A stretch of 64,000 nucleotides of DNA from Defluviitaleaceae bacterium (GCA_009779755.1 WRDO01000010.1:23625-87624); one strand, 5' to 3'; shown: positions 50,763 through 59,085, counted from the stretch's first letter. Notes: generated by a model from the letters alone, not told the origin. Program-made: numbers and translations.

Positions 50763-53700
50763 AACGTAACAATTGTAAAACCGCGTCGGGTTGTTGATTC
50801 GCTTTCGCAAGCATCATCATGGCCGCTTGTCCGATAACCTCGGCTTGGGTGAACAACGCCATCTCGTTGGCGATGTCCGCATCCATAATGCGGCTTAGGG
50901 CGCTCGTCAGGTTATCCCTTGTTATCCCCGTGCTTTGCGCGGTGAATTCCAAGCGGTTTTGGAACGCGCCCAAGTTTGCGCGTATCCCCGACACTTCGGA
51001 CAGCGCACTATCGATGGCCGTCAAGGCGTTGTTTCCGCCTTTGTGGGTGGTGACGTTGATCGCCGCCAGCACCGTATCCCCGCCAAGGTGATGAATCGAC
51101 AGGCTCCCGATGTCCAAGCGTATTCCTTGGTTGGCGTTGGGGCCTACGTGAATCCACAACGGCTGCCCGTTGCGCTCCACCACCGCGTCTTCAAAGCAGA
51201 ACACACCCAGCGATTCGACATAACGCAGGTTACGGATGGCGGCGTTGGCGAAATCAAATTTTTCCAAATCCCCCAAGGGTATCGTTATGACGCGCCCTTC
51301 GCCGAAGTCCAACCGGATTTCCTCGTCTGCGCCCGGCGTAAAGGATTGGTTCACGGAAAAGCCGTTAACATCCGCATTGATATTATATGTATTCATATTT
51401 ACCTTATCGAATCTTATGTTGAGGGGGCTTTCCACACCGCTGACAAAATGCCCCGAATGTACGATGGTATTACTCAAGCCCAATGCCCGCATCCCTTCGT
51501 GGGCGCCGTTGCCATAGAGGGTACTGTCCACTAACCTCGTTCCCTCGATTTCACCGTTCACTTCAATACGCGGCAATAACTGCCTCGCCGTCTGCGTCAG
51601 CCGCGTTTGTAACGCATCCCCTTGGAACGCCAAATGGAAAGCGACTTCGTTCCAATTGATATCGTGCATGGTGATAATGCCGTCGCGTTGCGCGTCGGAA
51701 TCCGTATCCCCCGTTTTGAGTATAACGGCCGGCGATTCCGGTGAAACCGGCGGGAAGGCGTAAAAGGCTTGGCTGGTATATACCTTATCCTCCAGCTCAA
51801 GGGTAAACATATAGGAATCTTCCACCCGCACGACCGAGAGTACGGGTGCGGGCATATTTAACGGTTCGTTGAAGAACCATACCCGGTTGTCCAATTCAAA
51901 GCGGATACCGCTTAAGGGCCCTTGCCCCGCGTCGAAAGTGGGGGTTGCGCGGGTATGGGGATCGGCCAACGCGCTCCCGATCGTGGCGTTGCGGTTGGCG
52001 CCGACATGAATATTAAAGGCGTAAACATCCCCCGGCCTGCGCAGGTACCGTTCCAGCGGATTTTCGTTAAAGCCGTAGGCATCGGATTTCACATTCATGG
52101 AAAACAGAAACATCGGCGGTACGGGAAGCCGCGAACGGTTGATCGGCATCGCGCCATCCTCCGAGCCGTGGTAAAAAAAGTTGACCACTTCCGCGTCGGG
52201 CTGCGCCGTACCTTTTAACGTACGCATGTAACCGTTGACCCGCATTTCCACGGTATATTCGAAACGCCCGTCGGGCAGACGCTCGACGGTCATATGAAGG
52301 TTATGTTGGTTGGGGTCTATTTGATGAATACCCGGTGTGCGAGGCAGCGTGGTGGTGAATTCGCTTCCTTCGTGGCGCAGCTTATCGTCCCTAAAGGAAG
52401 CGAAGTCGGCGAGGGTTACCGTTATCTGATGGTTCCTGTCATTTTTGAACGTAATAACGTTTCCGGTGATATTGGAAGCCTTGAAAACGTCGTGGGGCGG
52501 CAAAATGCCGTTGATGGTGAGGGTACCGATGATAACGCCTCCGTCGTTTTCGAATACCATTTCGGGTGCGTCACCCGGTCCGAACACCACGCGGTACAGG
52601 GGATCCATTTGAATGTTGGTGACCCTTACCCCCGTGGGGAGGAAACCGTCCGCGGTTAAATCGTCCGTAGCCATTACCCTGTGCAGGTTGTGGGTCATCG
52701 AACCCGGATTGATGCCTGCGCTGAAACCGTCCGCGTCAATTGAAAACGTAAATTGATACCGGTCGCCGTTGACGGCGGAAGTCGGGTTGACCGTGCCCCC
52801 TTCGCCGCAATGGAATTGTATGTAATTGCCGAGGGTTGAAAAATCTTCGTAGCCTACATGGAGATCAAATTGATCCCGCCCGCCATATGAAAAGATAATT
52901 CTGTTGTTGCCCGGCGGAAAGGATGTAACAAGCCGCCCCGAAAGCGGTACAGGGGTAGGGGTGGCGGTCGTGATGCCGCTGATTGGATCCGTTACGTCTA
53001 CAATCATTTGTGTAGAAAAATGTAGCTGATCATTCACCCTTTGCACGGTTACCGGTATGTCGGACCGGGGTGTAAACGTTCCCCGTTGTTGGTGTAACAT
53101 AAGATTATACGTATCACCTTCAAACATGATTGTTGATAGGTTGTTAAGCATACTGAAGTGTAACTGTATGTCCTGCCCGCCGACATTAAAAGTTATGTAA
53201 TTGTTTGGCAGAAGCGGCGCAGTCAGTATAACGGGTGGTACAGATATGGCAGCACCCCCGAATGTCAATTCCGCTTGAATATCCGTTTGATTTAACCGCG
53301 TGAAGAGTATATCCGCCGTTCCGTTCTCCGGTAAACGCAAATCCGGCGGCAATATCGCCGAATTTAAAACAACGCGGTGAACCGCATTACCCGACGGGCG
53401 ATGGAGTGATGAGCTTACCCAATCACCGACGGAGGCGACACCATCGTCGTCCACATCAATATAAAAGCTAATACTGTCGCCGGCTCGGAATATAAACGAA
53501 CTTATAAGGCCGGGGTTGACGGTGACAGCCGCTCCGCCGGGGTGGCTGAATAAAAAAATACCGCTTTGATAACTATATATAAATTCGTCAGGTAAAACGG
53601 GTACGCCATTGATATTGATTTCGCCACCGGGCCCCGGACCCCGGAGCGTATGTGTATACCCCGCACCGGTGCTTGTAACTGTCACATGGAGTTTTTGCGG

Positions 53701-55905
53701 AAAATCGACTTTAACCGCCGTCGCGTTGCCTATGCCATAATCGGAAGGGGTCACTGTAATTTCCGAAGAAGCCGTATCGCTTATATTAAATGTAAACTCA
53801 TATGGAGTGTCTGATGGGGTACCGGGCAAATAAACATCGAAGTCTGCAACGTTGAAGCGAATATAAGCCGGGCTATACCTATGGGTAAGAATGACGACGT
53901 TGTTAACATCATCAAATGCATAATCGAATTCGTCGCTGCCGACGGGTACACCGTTAATATTAATCGTAGGATTTTTAATTGAAAAAACCGGAATCGGATC
54001 GCCGTTTATATCATAAATTACAATCGAAATATCAATGCTTTGGTTAAAATCAATACCGGATACCGTCACGCCGGTGCGGTCTGTATCCCGATTAACCCCA
54101 CTTTCTATATCGAGGGAAAAACCTATATTGCTGCCGTCCGCCGCCAACACACCCGCCAACCCGCCAAGGTCAAACGAAATCGTATGGCCATTTCCGTCGG
54201 TGAACACGACGGTTTCTGTTACGGAATTCCACGTATACGTAAAATCGGAAGCGTCATAAGGCACGCCGTTTATCAATACTTCCCCGTTCGTGTCGTCCCC
54301 AAGCAATGCAAACGAAAGGATACCCGCTGTATTGCTCGCGGTAAAGCGGAGGCTTTGCCCTCTGTCAATGTTGGATACACTTGCGTTTGTATCCCCGACA
54401 ACAAAAGTCCCCGACCCTTGAACCCAATTCGTGGCAGTGGCGACGCCTTTGTCGTCGATATTAATATTGAAGCTCGTCCCATCACCGGCAAAAGTCAGGT
54501 ATGTGTCAAGCCTGCCGATGTCAACGGATAAAACTGCGCCGTTCGTGTGTGTGAATGACACGAGGCTGCCGTTTCGGGTGGTCGTAAAATCACCGCTTGA
54601 TTGTCCTCCGGTAACGCCGTTAATGGAAATCCCACTGCCGGGCGAATCTCCTTCAATGATGAATTCCAATTCGTTTGTTACAACGTTCCTAACCGCCACC
54701 ACGCGGATGTTTTGTTCCGGGTTGAAGCCGACGGCATTCGCGTTGCGTATACCTACACCGTCCGGATCCACCGTTGATATCCTATCGTGATAAAACGCAT
54801 TATTTACACTGTTTATCCGTAGAGCGGAAAAATTGCTTAATGTTATAGGGGTTGTCGCCGGGTCTAAACCTATATCTTCCAAATCGGGTACAACAATGTT
54901 TGTTCTGTCCAGCTTGTACACCCCGGAGGCGTTGAGTCCCGCCGTTGTGGGTATTTTATCCGGCATGTTCATAAAGCCCAGCGATTGCGGCGATTGTAGA
55001 GGTATTTCGCGTTCAAAGGCCGTCGGATGGCGGTTGATCACCAGTTGCGCGGGTTCGAACGCGCCGGTTTGCACAGGTACGATGATACGCCGGCTTCCGT
55101 CGGCAGCGTCCAAGGATTCGGTAATGATGGAATCCGCAACCAAGGTAAACATGTTCCCCGAGGGTTCGTGCAGCAAATGTATGAACTCATCGCCCCGGTG
55201 GAACGTGGCACGGTATTCCGTGTTGCCGTTCATATATACCGCGTTAAACACGCCGTCCCCCACGCGGCTGAAAACAATGCTGTCGGTTTCGCTGTGTACG
55301 GGGAACATGTGCCGCATACCGTATTCGTCCGGTAAGCGTACGGGCGGATATACAATCGCACCCCCGAACTGCGTGGCGGTAATACCCACGCAGTCAAAGG
55401 ATGCGCCGTATTGGTGAACCACTTTATATAACCGAGTTTCGTCAAAGTCACGTATCGCCCCGGCGACCCTGTTCATGGTCAGCGAAAGACGGCCGTCTAA
55501 TAAATTCCGGGTATTAAAATTTACGCTGTTCGCTAATAACTCGATCGAATCGAGCAATTGATCAACTTCTTGCTGGATTTTTATTTTATCATCGTTTGTG
55601 TTTGTATCGTTTAGGGCTTGGATCGTCAATTCCCTCATTCTTATCAACATGGAGTTGGCGACTTCGAGCGCGCCGTCAGCCGTTTGTACGAGGGAAACCG
55701 CGTCCTGCGTATTGCGGACAGCTTGGTCAAGCCCTCTTATCTGTGCTTTCATTTTGGAAGAAACGGCAAGACCCGCTGCGTCATCGGCAGCCGAATTTAT
55801 GCGAAAACCACCGGCAATACGTCGGGAGGCGCGGGATTTTTCCAACCCAACACTTTGCATGTTCCTGTGAGCACTTAGTGCAGCCATATTGGTTTTTATA
55901 ATCAT
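50761..55905 (-). CDS. fliC: Giant flagellin
   Basis: 1714 residues, several times the usual 280-500. The conserved ends are intact: the N-terminal D0/D1 (about 1-140) shows IIKTNMAALSAHRNMQ, RINSAADDAAGLAVSSKM and QDAVSLVQTADGALEV. The C-terminal D1/D0 (about 1600-1714) shows ALSEVSGIRANLGAFQNRLE and DADIANEMALFTQAEV, ending QQPDAVLQLLR. The 1450-residue surface part is beta-rich and partly repetitive: INGVx(P) units begin near residues 428, 544, 650, 765 and again near 1131. No HExxH protease motif was seen. ATG 55905 is preferred (AGGTGA 8 bases upstream). Flagellin is exported by the flagellar type III system and polymerises as the filament; the repeats would form a thick outer sheath. 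Confidence 0.95.
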   Translation of the reverse strand: MIIKTNMAALSAHRNMQSVGLEKSRASRRIAGGFRINSAADDAAGLAVSSKMKAQIRGLDQAVRNTQDAVSLVQTADGALEVANSMLIRMRELTIQALNDTNTNDDKIKIQQEVDQLLDSIELLANSVNFNTRNLLDGRLSLTMNRVAGAIRDFDETRLYKVVHQYGASFDCVGITATQFGGAIVYPPVRLPDEYGMRHMFPVHSETDSIVFSRVGDGVFNAVYMNGNTEYRATFHRGDEFIHLLHEPSGNMFTLVADSIITESLDAADGSRRIIVPVQTGAFEPAQLVINRHPTAFEREIPLQSPQSLGFMNMPDKIPTTAGLNASGVYKLDRTNIVVPDLEDIGLDPATTPITLSNFSALRINSVNNAFYHDRISTVDPDGVGIRNANAVGFNPEQNIRVVAVRNVVTNELEFIIEGDSPGSGISINGVTGGQSSGDFTTTRNGSLVSFTHTNGAVLSVDIGRLDTYLTFAGDGTSFNINIDDKGVATATNWVQGSGTFVVGDTNASVSNIDRGQSLRFTASNTAGILSFALLGDDTNGEVLINGVPYDASDFTYTWNSVTETVVFTDGNGHTISFDLGGLAGVLAADGSNIGFSLDIESGVNRDTDRTGVTVSGIDFNQSIDISIVIYDINGDPIPVFSIKNPTININGVPVGSDEFDYAFDDVNNVVILTHRYSPAYIRFNVADFDVYLPGTPSDTPYEFTFNISDTASSEITVTPSDYGIGNATAVKVDFPQKLHVTVTSTGAGYTHTLRGPGPGGEININGVPVLPDEFIYSYQSGIFLFSHPGGAAVTVNPGLISSFIFRAGDSISFYIDVDDDGVASVGDWVSSSLHRPSGNAVHRVVLNSAILPPDLRLPENGTADILFTRLNQTDIQAELTFGGAAISVPPVILTAPLLPNNYITFNVGGQDIQLHFSMLNNLSTIMFEGDTYNLMLHQQRGTFTPRSDIPVTVQRVNDQLHFSTQMIVDVTDPISGITTATPTPVPLSGRLVTSFPPGNNRIIFSYGGRDQFDLHVGYEDFSTLGNYIQFHCGEGGTVNPTSAVNGDRYQFTFSIDADGFSAGINPGSMTHNLHRVMATDDLTADGFLPTGVRVTNIQMDPLYRVVFGPGDAPEMVFENDGGVIIGTLTINGILPPHDVFKASNITGNVITFKNDRNHQITVTLADFASFRDDKLRHEGSEFTTTLPRTPGIHQIDPNQHNLHMTVERLPDGRFEYTVEMRVNGYMRTLKGTAQPDAEVVNFFYHGSEDGAMPINRSRLPVPPMFLFSMNVKSDAYGFNENPLERYLRRPGDVYAFNIHVGANRNATIGSALADPHTRATPTFDAGQGPLSGIRFELDNRVWFFNEPLNMPAPVLSVVRVEDSYMFTLELEDKVYTSQAFYAFPPVSPESPAVILKTGDTDSDAQRDGIITMHDINWNEVAFHLAFQGDALQTRLTQTARQLLPRIEVNGEIEGTRLVDSTLYGNGAHEGMRALGLSNTIVHSGHFVSGVESPLNIRFDKVNMNTYNINADVNGFSVNQSFTPGADEEIRLDFGEGRVITIPLGDLEKFDFANAAIRNLRYVESLGVFCFEDAVVERNGQPLWIHVGPNANQGIRLDIGSLSIHHLGGDTVLAAINVTTHKGGNNALTAIDSALSEVSGIRANLGAFQNRLEFTAQSTGITRDNLTSALSRIMDADIANEMALFTQAEVIGQAAMMMLAKANQQPDAVLQLLR

Positions 55906-55938
55906 CTTTCGCGTCACCTATATGGTTTTATGTTTTAT

Positions 55939-55966
55939 ATATCGACAATCGTTAAGCATTTTGTTA
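55939..55966 (-). promoter_or_regulatory. Candidate sigma-D (sigma-28) promoter of the flagellin gene
   Basis: On the minus strand GTCGATAT (55939-55946) differs at one base from the GCCGATAT -10 consensus, with TAAC (55963-55966) 16 bases upstream in place of TAAA at 15. The start codon is about 33 bases downstream. Three GTTAA/GTTAG repeats (55951-55979) lie around it. Confidence 0.5.
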
Positions 55967-55987
55967 AGTGTTTTGTTAGGCATTGCC

Positions 55988-56017
55988 TTACATATCTATA
56001 CGATTGGTTTTTATAGA
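55988..56017 (+). promoter_or_regulatory. Candidate promoter of the 24-codon frame
   Basis: TTACAT (55988-55993) and TATAGA (56012-56017) are 18 bases apart on the plus strand and precede the small frame at 56040 by a short leader with AGGTGA. Confidence 0.35.
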
Positions 56018-56039
56018 ATCGTATCAGGTGATAACAGGC

Positions 56040-56114
56040 ATGAGTGATACGATATTTATACCAAGTGTCGCTTTGGGTACAAGCCTCGACAGCTTGGTCG
56101 AAAAACAAAATTAA
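56040..56114 (+). CDS. Possible 24-residue peptide, function unknown
   Basis: ATG 56040 is preceded by AGGTGA at 8 bases, the same ribosome site as the flagellin gene on the other strand, and the frame runs to TAA at 56112-56114. The peptide begins MSDTIFIPSVALGTS and ends LVEKQN. A candidate promoter lies upstream and a strong terminator (56135-56159) downstream, giving a short self-contained transcript divergent from flagellin. I do not recognise the peptide. It could be a real small protein, a leader peptide or chance. Confidence 0.4.
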   Translation: MSDTIFIPSVALGTSLDSLVEKQN

Positions 56115-56134
56115 TAAGATCCAATTTGTACAAG

Positions 56135-56159
56135 ACCACCGATATTGGTGGTTTTTTTT
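56135..56159 (+). terminator. Intrinsic terminator upstream of the GH26-like gene
   Basis: ACCACC (56135-56140) and GGTGGT (56047 plus 100, i.e. 56147-56152) form a 6-bp stem with loop GATATT, followed by eight T residues. It lies before any long plus-strand gene, so it must end a short transcript from the flagellin-upstream region. Confidence 0.8.
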
Positions 56160-56198
56160 ATTTGTTTAATATATCGTTTTTTGGACAATACTCCGCGT

Positions 56199-57458
56199 AT
56201 GATCACACTGTCAAAGGTTTCCCTCACTTTGCTCCTCCTCCTTTTTTTAGCCGGTTGCGCGGCGGATGCCCCTTCCCCCATCGCAGGCACGCCGCGCCGC
56301 CGGACATTGGAAACCCAACGCGAAACCACAGACGAAACCGTCCCGACCCCCATCCCCTGCACGGTTGTGTTCACCCAAGCGGGGGCTTCGCTTTCCCTGC
56401 ACGAACCCACCGAAGGGGCGTACCTCGGCGCGTGGCTTTCGCCGGATTTTACGCACATCACGCTGCGCAGCTTCGGCAATCTGGCGGAAAAACCCCACGC
56501 CCTGTTCGCGTATGAAATGACATTGGGGGATGAGCTCCCCCTCTCGTGGTTGCTGCATTCGATCACATCGAACGCCGCGCCGCTTTTTTATTTGCGCCCC
56601 CATCCCGATGACGGCGAAGAAGGATTACCCACAGCCGAATTAACCGAACTCGCCCGCGGGCTCGGTGCCTACGACATACCTATGTTCCTCGCTTTTTTCC
56701 CCTTGGAACGGGATCACGGTATGGCGCGGGAGGCATACATCAACGTTTATCGGCTGGCGCGTATTCTGTTCCGTACATATGCGCCGCAGGTCGCCTTCGT
56801 TTGGGTCGCACCGGAGGGCCAAGCAAGCGTAACACCCGCGCATCCCTTCTACCCCGGGCACGATGTGGTGGATTGGGTGGGATTACCCGTACAGGCGCTC
56901 CGCACGCGCGGCGGGTTTGATACGGATATCATCAACCGGATTTCGCTTTTCCACCAAGGGTTCCAACGGCATAAGCCGATTATGCTGTTGCCCGTCGGCG
57001 TCAGCCATTTTTCGCGTATCGATTATACGTACAACATTAACGAAGCCGCGGCGGAAATCAAACGCGTATATGAATCGATCGTCGGCTTCCCCCGCGTGAA
57101 AGCGATCGTTTACCGCGACGTTAAAAACGTCGGCGCGCGTTGGGACGATATGACGGTAACCCGCGAACGCGATTTGATGGTGGCCTATGCCGATGCTGTG
57201 GCGCCCGATTATTTTTTATCCGCCGTACAGCCGCGCGCGCCCATCGTCCGCCAATGGCTGCGCTCCGATTACGGCGGATACGAATACGACGGCGTATTTT
57301 ACGTCGATTACGAAACCCTGACGAAGGAGCTTTTCCTTACGCGCCCCGGCCCGACGGTCGAAATAAACGGCCGTACCTTTGTGGATACCTCAAAACTGTC
57401 GTTGGACATCACAACCTCTTCCGAACAGCGAATCATCTATATAAACCTTCCCTCATAA
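56199..57458 (+). CDS. GH26-like lipoprotein
   Basis: 419 residues from ATG 56199, chosen because it gives a proper lipoprotein signal (MITLSKVSLTLLLLLFLAGC, lipobox LAGC with Cys20); no good ribosome site is visible. A 40-residue Thr/Pro linker is followed by a barrel-like region resembling GH26 beta-mannanases: GAYLGAWLSPDFTHI, PMFLAFFPLERDHGMAREAYINVYRLA, ARILFRTYAPQVAFVWVAPEG, and YPGHDVVDWVGLPVQ (like YPGDEYVDWVG). The expected acid/base Glu after a His in a WHExN segment is not clearly present, so catalysis is doubtful. The end reads VEINGRTFVDTSKLS. It would be displayed on the membrane surface. Confidence 0.65.
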   Translation: MITLSKVSLTLLLLLFLAGCAADAPSPIAGTPRRRTLETQRETTDETVPTPIPCTVVFTQAGASLSLHEPTEGAYLGAWLSPDFTHITLRSFGNLAEKPHALFAYEMTLGDELPLSWLLHSITSNAAPLFYLRPHPDDGEEGLPTAELTELARGLGAYDIPMFLAFFPLERDHGMAREAYINVYRLARILFRTYAPQVAFVWVAPEGQASVTPAHPFYPGHDVVDWVGLPVQALRTRGGFDTDIINRISLFHQGFQRHKPIMLLPVGVSHFSRIDYTYNINEAAAEIKRVYESIVGFPRVKAIVYRDVKNVGARWDDMTVTRERDLMVAYADAVAPDYFLSAVQPRAPIVRQWLRSDYGGYEYDGVFYVDYETLTKELFLTRPGPTVEINGRTFVDTSKLSLDITTSSEQRIIYINLPS

Positions 57459-57467
57459 ACGTTAGCG

Positions 57468-57500
57468 TGTTATACTCCTTAAAAGTAATTTTTTGGGAGG
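57468..57500 (+). promoter_or_regulatory. Extended -10 promoter and ribosome site of degV
   Basis: TGTTATACT (57468-57476) is an extended -10 with a weak -35. GGGAGG (57495-57500) is the ribosome site for ATG 57506. Confidence 0.55.
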
Positions 57501-57505
57501 TTTTT

Positions 57506-58348
57506 ATGCGAAACGGAATTATCGTGGACAGCGCATGTGACGTGGACAAAAAGTACATTGAAGACGAAAATTGTATAATCGCATTCGTACCGCTTACGTT
57601 GCAAGTGGAGGACAAGGTTTTTACGGACGACGAAAATCTATGCATCGACGAATACCTCGCCCATATGGAGGCTTCCTCTTTGGGGGTAAAGACCTCCGCG
57701 CCCTCGCCGGGGTCGTTCCTCGAGCGTTTCGGATTAGCGGACAACATCTTCGTCGTCACCCTTTCCAACAAATTGAGCGCAACCTACCAAAGCGCGGTCA
57801 CCGCCAAACGTATGTACATGGAGGAATACAGCAAGAAGTTTATCCACATCTTCGACAGCCTTTCGGCGTCGGTGGGAGAGGGTGTCATCGCCCTAAAAAT
57901 CGCCGAGCTTCTTAAGAACGGCATCCCCAACGCAAACGTCGTAGATCAGGTCAACCAGTTCATGAAGGGGATGCGTACCTATTTTATCCTCGACAAGTAC
58001 GACAATCTGATTAAAACGGGCCGTATCAACCCCTATATAGCCAAGATCGCTTCATTCCTCAATGTCAAGCCCATCTGCGCCGACGACCAAAAGGGTGAAA
58101 TCAAATTGCTGGATAAAGCCCGCGGTTATACCAAATCCATGAAACGTTTGGTCGAAATCATCAAAGCCAACACCCCCGACATCGAAACCCGCATCATTTC
58201 CATCGCGCACGTCAAATGCTTGGAAAAAGCCCTCGCCTTAAAGGACGAGCTCCTTAAGCATCTGACGGTCAAGGATATCATGATACAGGAATGCCGTGGG
58301 CTAACCACAACATACGCCAACCGCGGCGGGTTGGTTGTGGCGGTGTAA
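57506..58348 (+). CDS. DegV family fatty-acid-binding protein
   Basis: 280 residues from ATG 57506 (GGGAGG 5 bases upstream), the normal DegV length. The start GIIVDSACDVDKKY, the middle KTSAPSPGSFLERF, IFVVTLSNKLSATYQSA, FDSLSASVGEG, and LKPI-like FLNVKPICADDQKGEIKLLDKARG are typical of the family. DegV proteins (FakB group) bind one fatty acid and present it to the FakA kinase; not all members have a kinase partner, and none is nearby. Cytoplasmic. The intergenic region after it carries a type III toxin-antitoxin RNA. Confidence 0.92.
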   Translation: MRNGIIVDSACDVDKKYIEDENCIIAFVPLTLQVEDKVFTDDENLCIDEYLAHMEASSLGVKTSAPSPGSFLERFGLADNIFVVTLSNKLSATYQSAVTAKRMYMEEYSKKFIHIFDSLSASVGEGVIALKIAELLKNGIPNANVVDQVNQFMKGMRTYFILDKYDNLIKTGRINPYIAKIASFLNVKPICADDQKGEIKLLDKARGYTKSMKRLVEIIKANTPDIETRIISIAHVKCLEKALALKDELLKHLTVKDIMIQECRGLTTTYANRGGLVVAV

Positions 58349-58386
58349 ACGTAAAATCCATATCCGCTTAACAACGTAAATTTTTA

Positions 58387-58415
58387 TTGATTTTTTATTT
58401 AACATTGCATATACT
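58387..58415 (+). promoter_or_regulatory. Promoter of the type III antitoxin RNA
   Basis: TTGATT (58387-58392) and TATACT (58410-58415) are exactly 17 bases apart; transcription would start near 58422, at the foot of the first hairpin of the antitoxin RNA. Confidence 0.75.
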
Positions 58416-58439
58416 ACGGATACAAGGAATCAATTCCTT

Positions 58440-58549
58440 GGATGATTTGCTCGGAGGGCTACGAGCAAGGAAATCAAAAAAAAGTCCAAACGGATGATTT
58501 GCTCGGAAGGCTACGAGCAAGACAAATAAAAAAAGCCTGCTGAGATGAT
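58440..58549 (+). repeat. 52-base direct repeats of the antitoxin RNA
   Basis: GGATGATTTGCTCGG starts at 58440 and again at 58492. The first 29 bases of the copies differ at one position, and both then run into an A-rich tract. A truncated third start (GATGAT) is at 58544. Confidence 0.92.
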
Positions 58550-58554
58550 AAAAG

Positions 58555-58580
58555 CAGCCCTTTACCGGGCTGTTTTTTGT
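58555..58580 (+). terminator. Attenuating terminator between antitoxin RNA and toxin gene
   Basis: CAGCCC (58555-58560) and GGGCTG (58567-58572) form a stem with loop TTTACC, followed by TTTTTT. In type III systems a leaky terminator here sets the antitoxin:toxin ratio. Confidence 0.88.
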
Positions 58581-58593
58581 AGGGGTGTTTTGT

Positions 58594-59022
58594 ATGGTAA
58601 AAATAGCTTTGCTTAAACAGGATTTTTACGACGATTATTCACATTGCCCGGAAATATTACATAAGGAAAAAAGGCCCCATATAATCGTTCAGATTGACAT
58701 TGACGGAGTATTGTACGGTATACCCCTTCGGTCCAACATCAAGCACCCCTATGTTATATGGACGGACCGGCCTAATTTTTCCGGCCTTGATTTGTCAAAA
58801 ACCATCGTTATCACAGACAGCGATAAATATATAGACGCCTCAAAGAAGCCGTATATCAACAAACACGAATTTGACGTTATTCTCGAAACAGGAACGATTA
58901 TCAAATTGGAATTATCAAAATATATCAAAAAATACAAGAACGCGAAAACAAAGCAACACATAAAACAAAACAAACAATTATGCGAATATTCAACGCTCCA
59001 ATACTTTGAACAGTATATATAA
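58594..59022 (+). CDS. Type III toxin, TenpN-like endoribonuclease
   Basis: 142 residues from ATG 58594 (AGGGGTG 6 bases upstream). The order VKIALLKQDFYDDYSHCPEI, then a beta core IIVQIDIDGVLYGIPLRSNI, then GLDLSKTIVITDSDKYI, a long Lys-rich helix KYIKKYKNAK and the end EYSTLQYFEQYI follow the pattern I recall for TenpN toxins (FYxxxxH, IPLRSNIKH, GLDxSKAVxI, YSTLQNYxxEL). Such toxins cut RNA and are held by the repeat RNA that they themselves process. The gene is visibly AT-rich against its neighbours, a sign of transfer. Position directly after repeats and a terminator is decisive for the class; the TenpN subfamily is less certain. Confidence 0.78.
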   Translation: MVKIALLKQDFYDDYSHCPEILHKEKRPHIIVQIDIDGVLYGIPLRSNIKHPYVIWTDRPNFSGLDLSKTIVITDSDKYIDASKKPYINKHEFDVILETGTIIKLELSKYIKKYKNAKTKQHIKQNKQLCEYSTLQYFEQYI

Positions 59023-59025
59023 AAA

Positions 59026-59061
59026 CGGCCCGCAAACGATTTTCGCTTGCGGGCCGCCTTT
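59026..59061. terminator. Bidirectional terminator between toxin and substrate-binding protein genes
   Basis: CGGCCCGCAA (59026-59035) and TTGCGGGCCG (59047-59056) pair perfectly. CCTTTTATT follows on the plus strand and TTTTTATA on the minus strand, so it can end both convergent transcripts. Confidence 0.92.
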
Positions 59062-59085
59062 TATTGTTAAATTATCCTTGTTTAA

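Larger units (their letters stand above)
58422..58580 (+). ncRNA. Type III antitoxin RNA (TenpI/ToxI-like) with tandem pseudoknot repeats
   Basis: A transcript of about 155 bases ending at the terminator at 58555-58580. It opens with a hairpin CAAGGAAT/ATTCCTTG (58423-58440), then two 52-base repeats starting at 58440 and 58492 and the beginning of a third (GATGAT, 58544). Each repeat has the stem TTGCTCG/CGAGCAA with an 8-base loop. In repeat 1 loop GGGCT (58456-58460) can pair with AGTCC (58483-58487); in repeat 2 AGGCT (58508-58512) pairs with AGCCT (58534-58538). The G-C to A-U exchange is compensatory, supporting an H-type pseudoknot, the form known for type III antitoxins. The toxin gene follows immediately. 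Confidence 0.75.

Noticed and set aside
50761..55905. Flagellin tested by eye for a metalloprotease (flagellinolysin) insert
   Set aside because: No HExxH motif was seen in the variable region.
45405..55905. Idea that the PMT cassette glycosylates the adjacent flagellin
   Set aside because: Flagellin leaves through the hollow flagellar channel and does not meet a membrane enzyme acting on the outer face; cytoplasmic glycosyltransferases would be expected for that.
56145..56198. Upstream ATG for the GH26-like gene
   Set aside because: It starts inside the terminator hairpin and would put 18 residues before the lipoprotein signal.
58440..58549. Direct repeats considered as a CRISPR array
   Set aside because: Only two and a partial copy, each unit abuts the next with no unique spacers, and no cas gene is near.
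58422..58580. RNA with many GGA motifs, at first read as a CsrA-sequestering small RNA
   Set aside because: The repeats, the terminator and the adjacent TenpN-like gene are better explained by a type III antitoxin; the GGA motifs lie at stem edges, not uniformly in loops.
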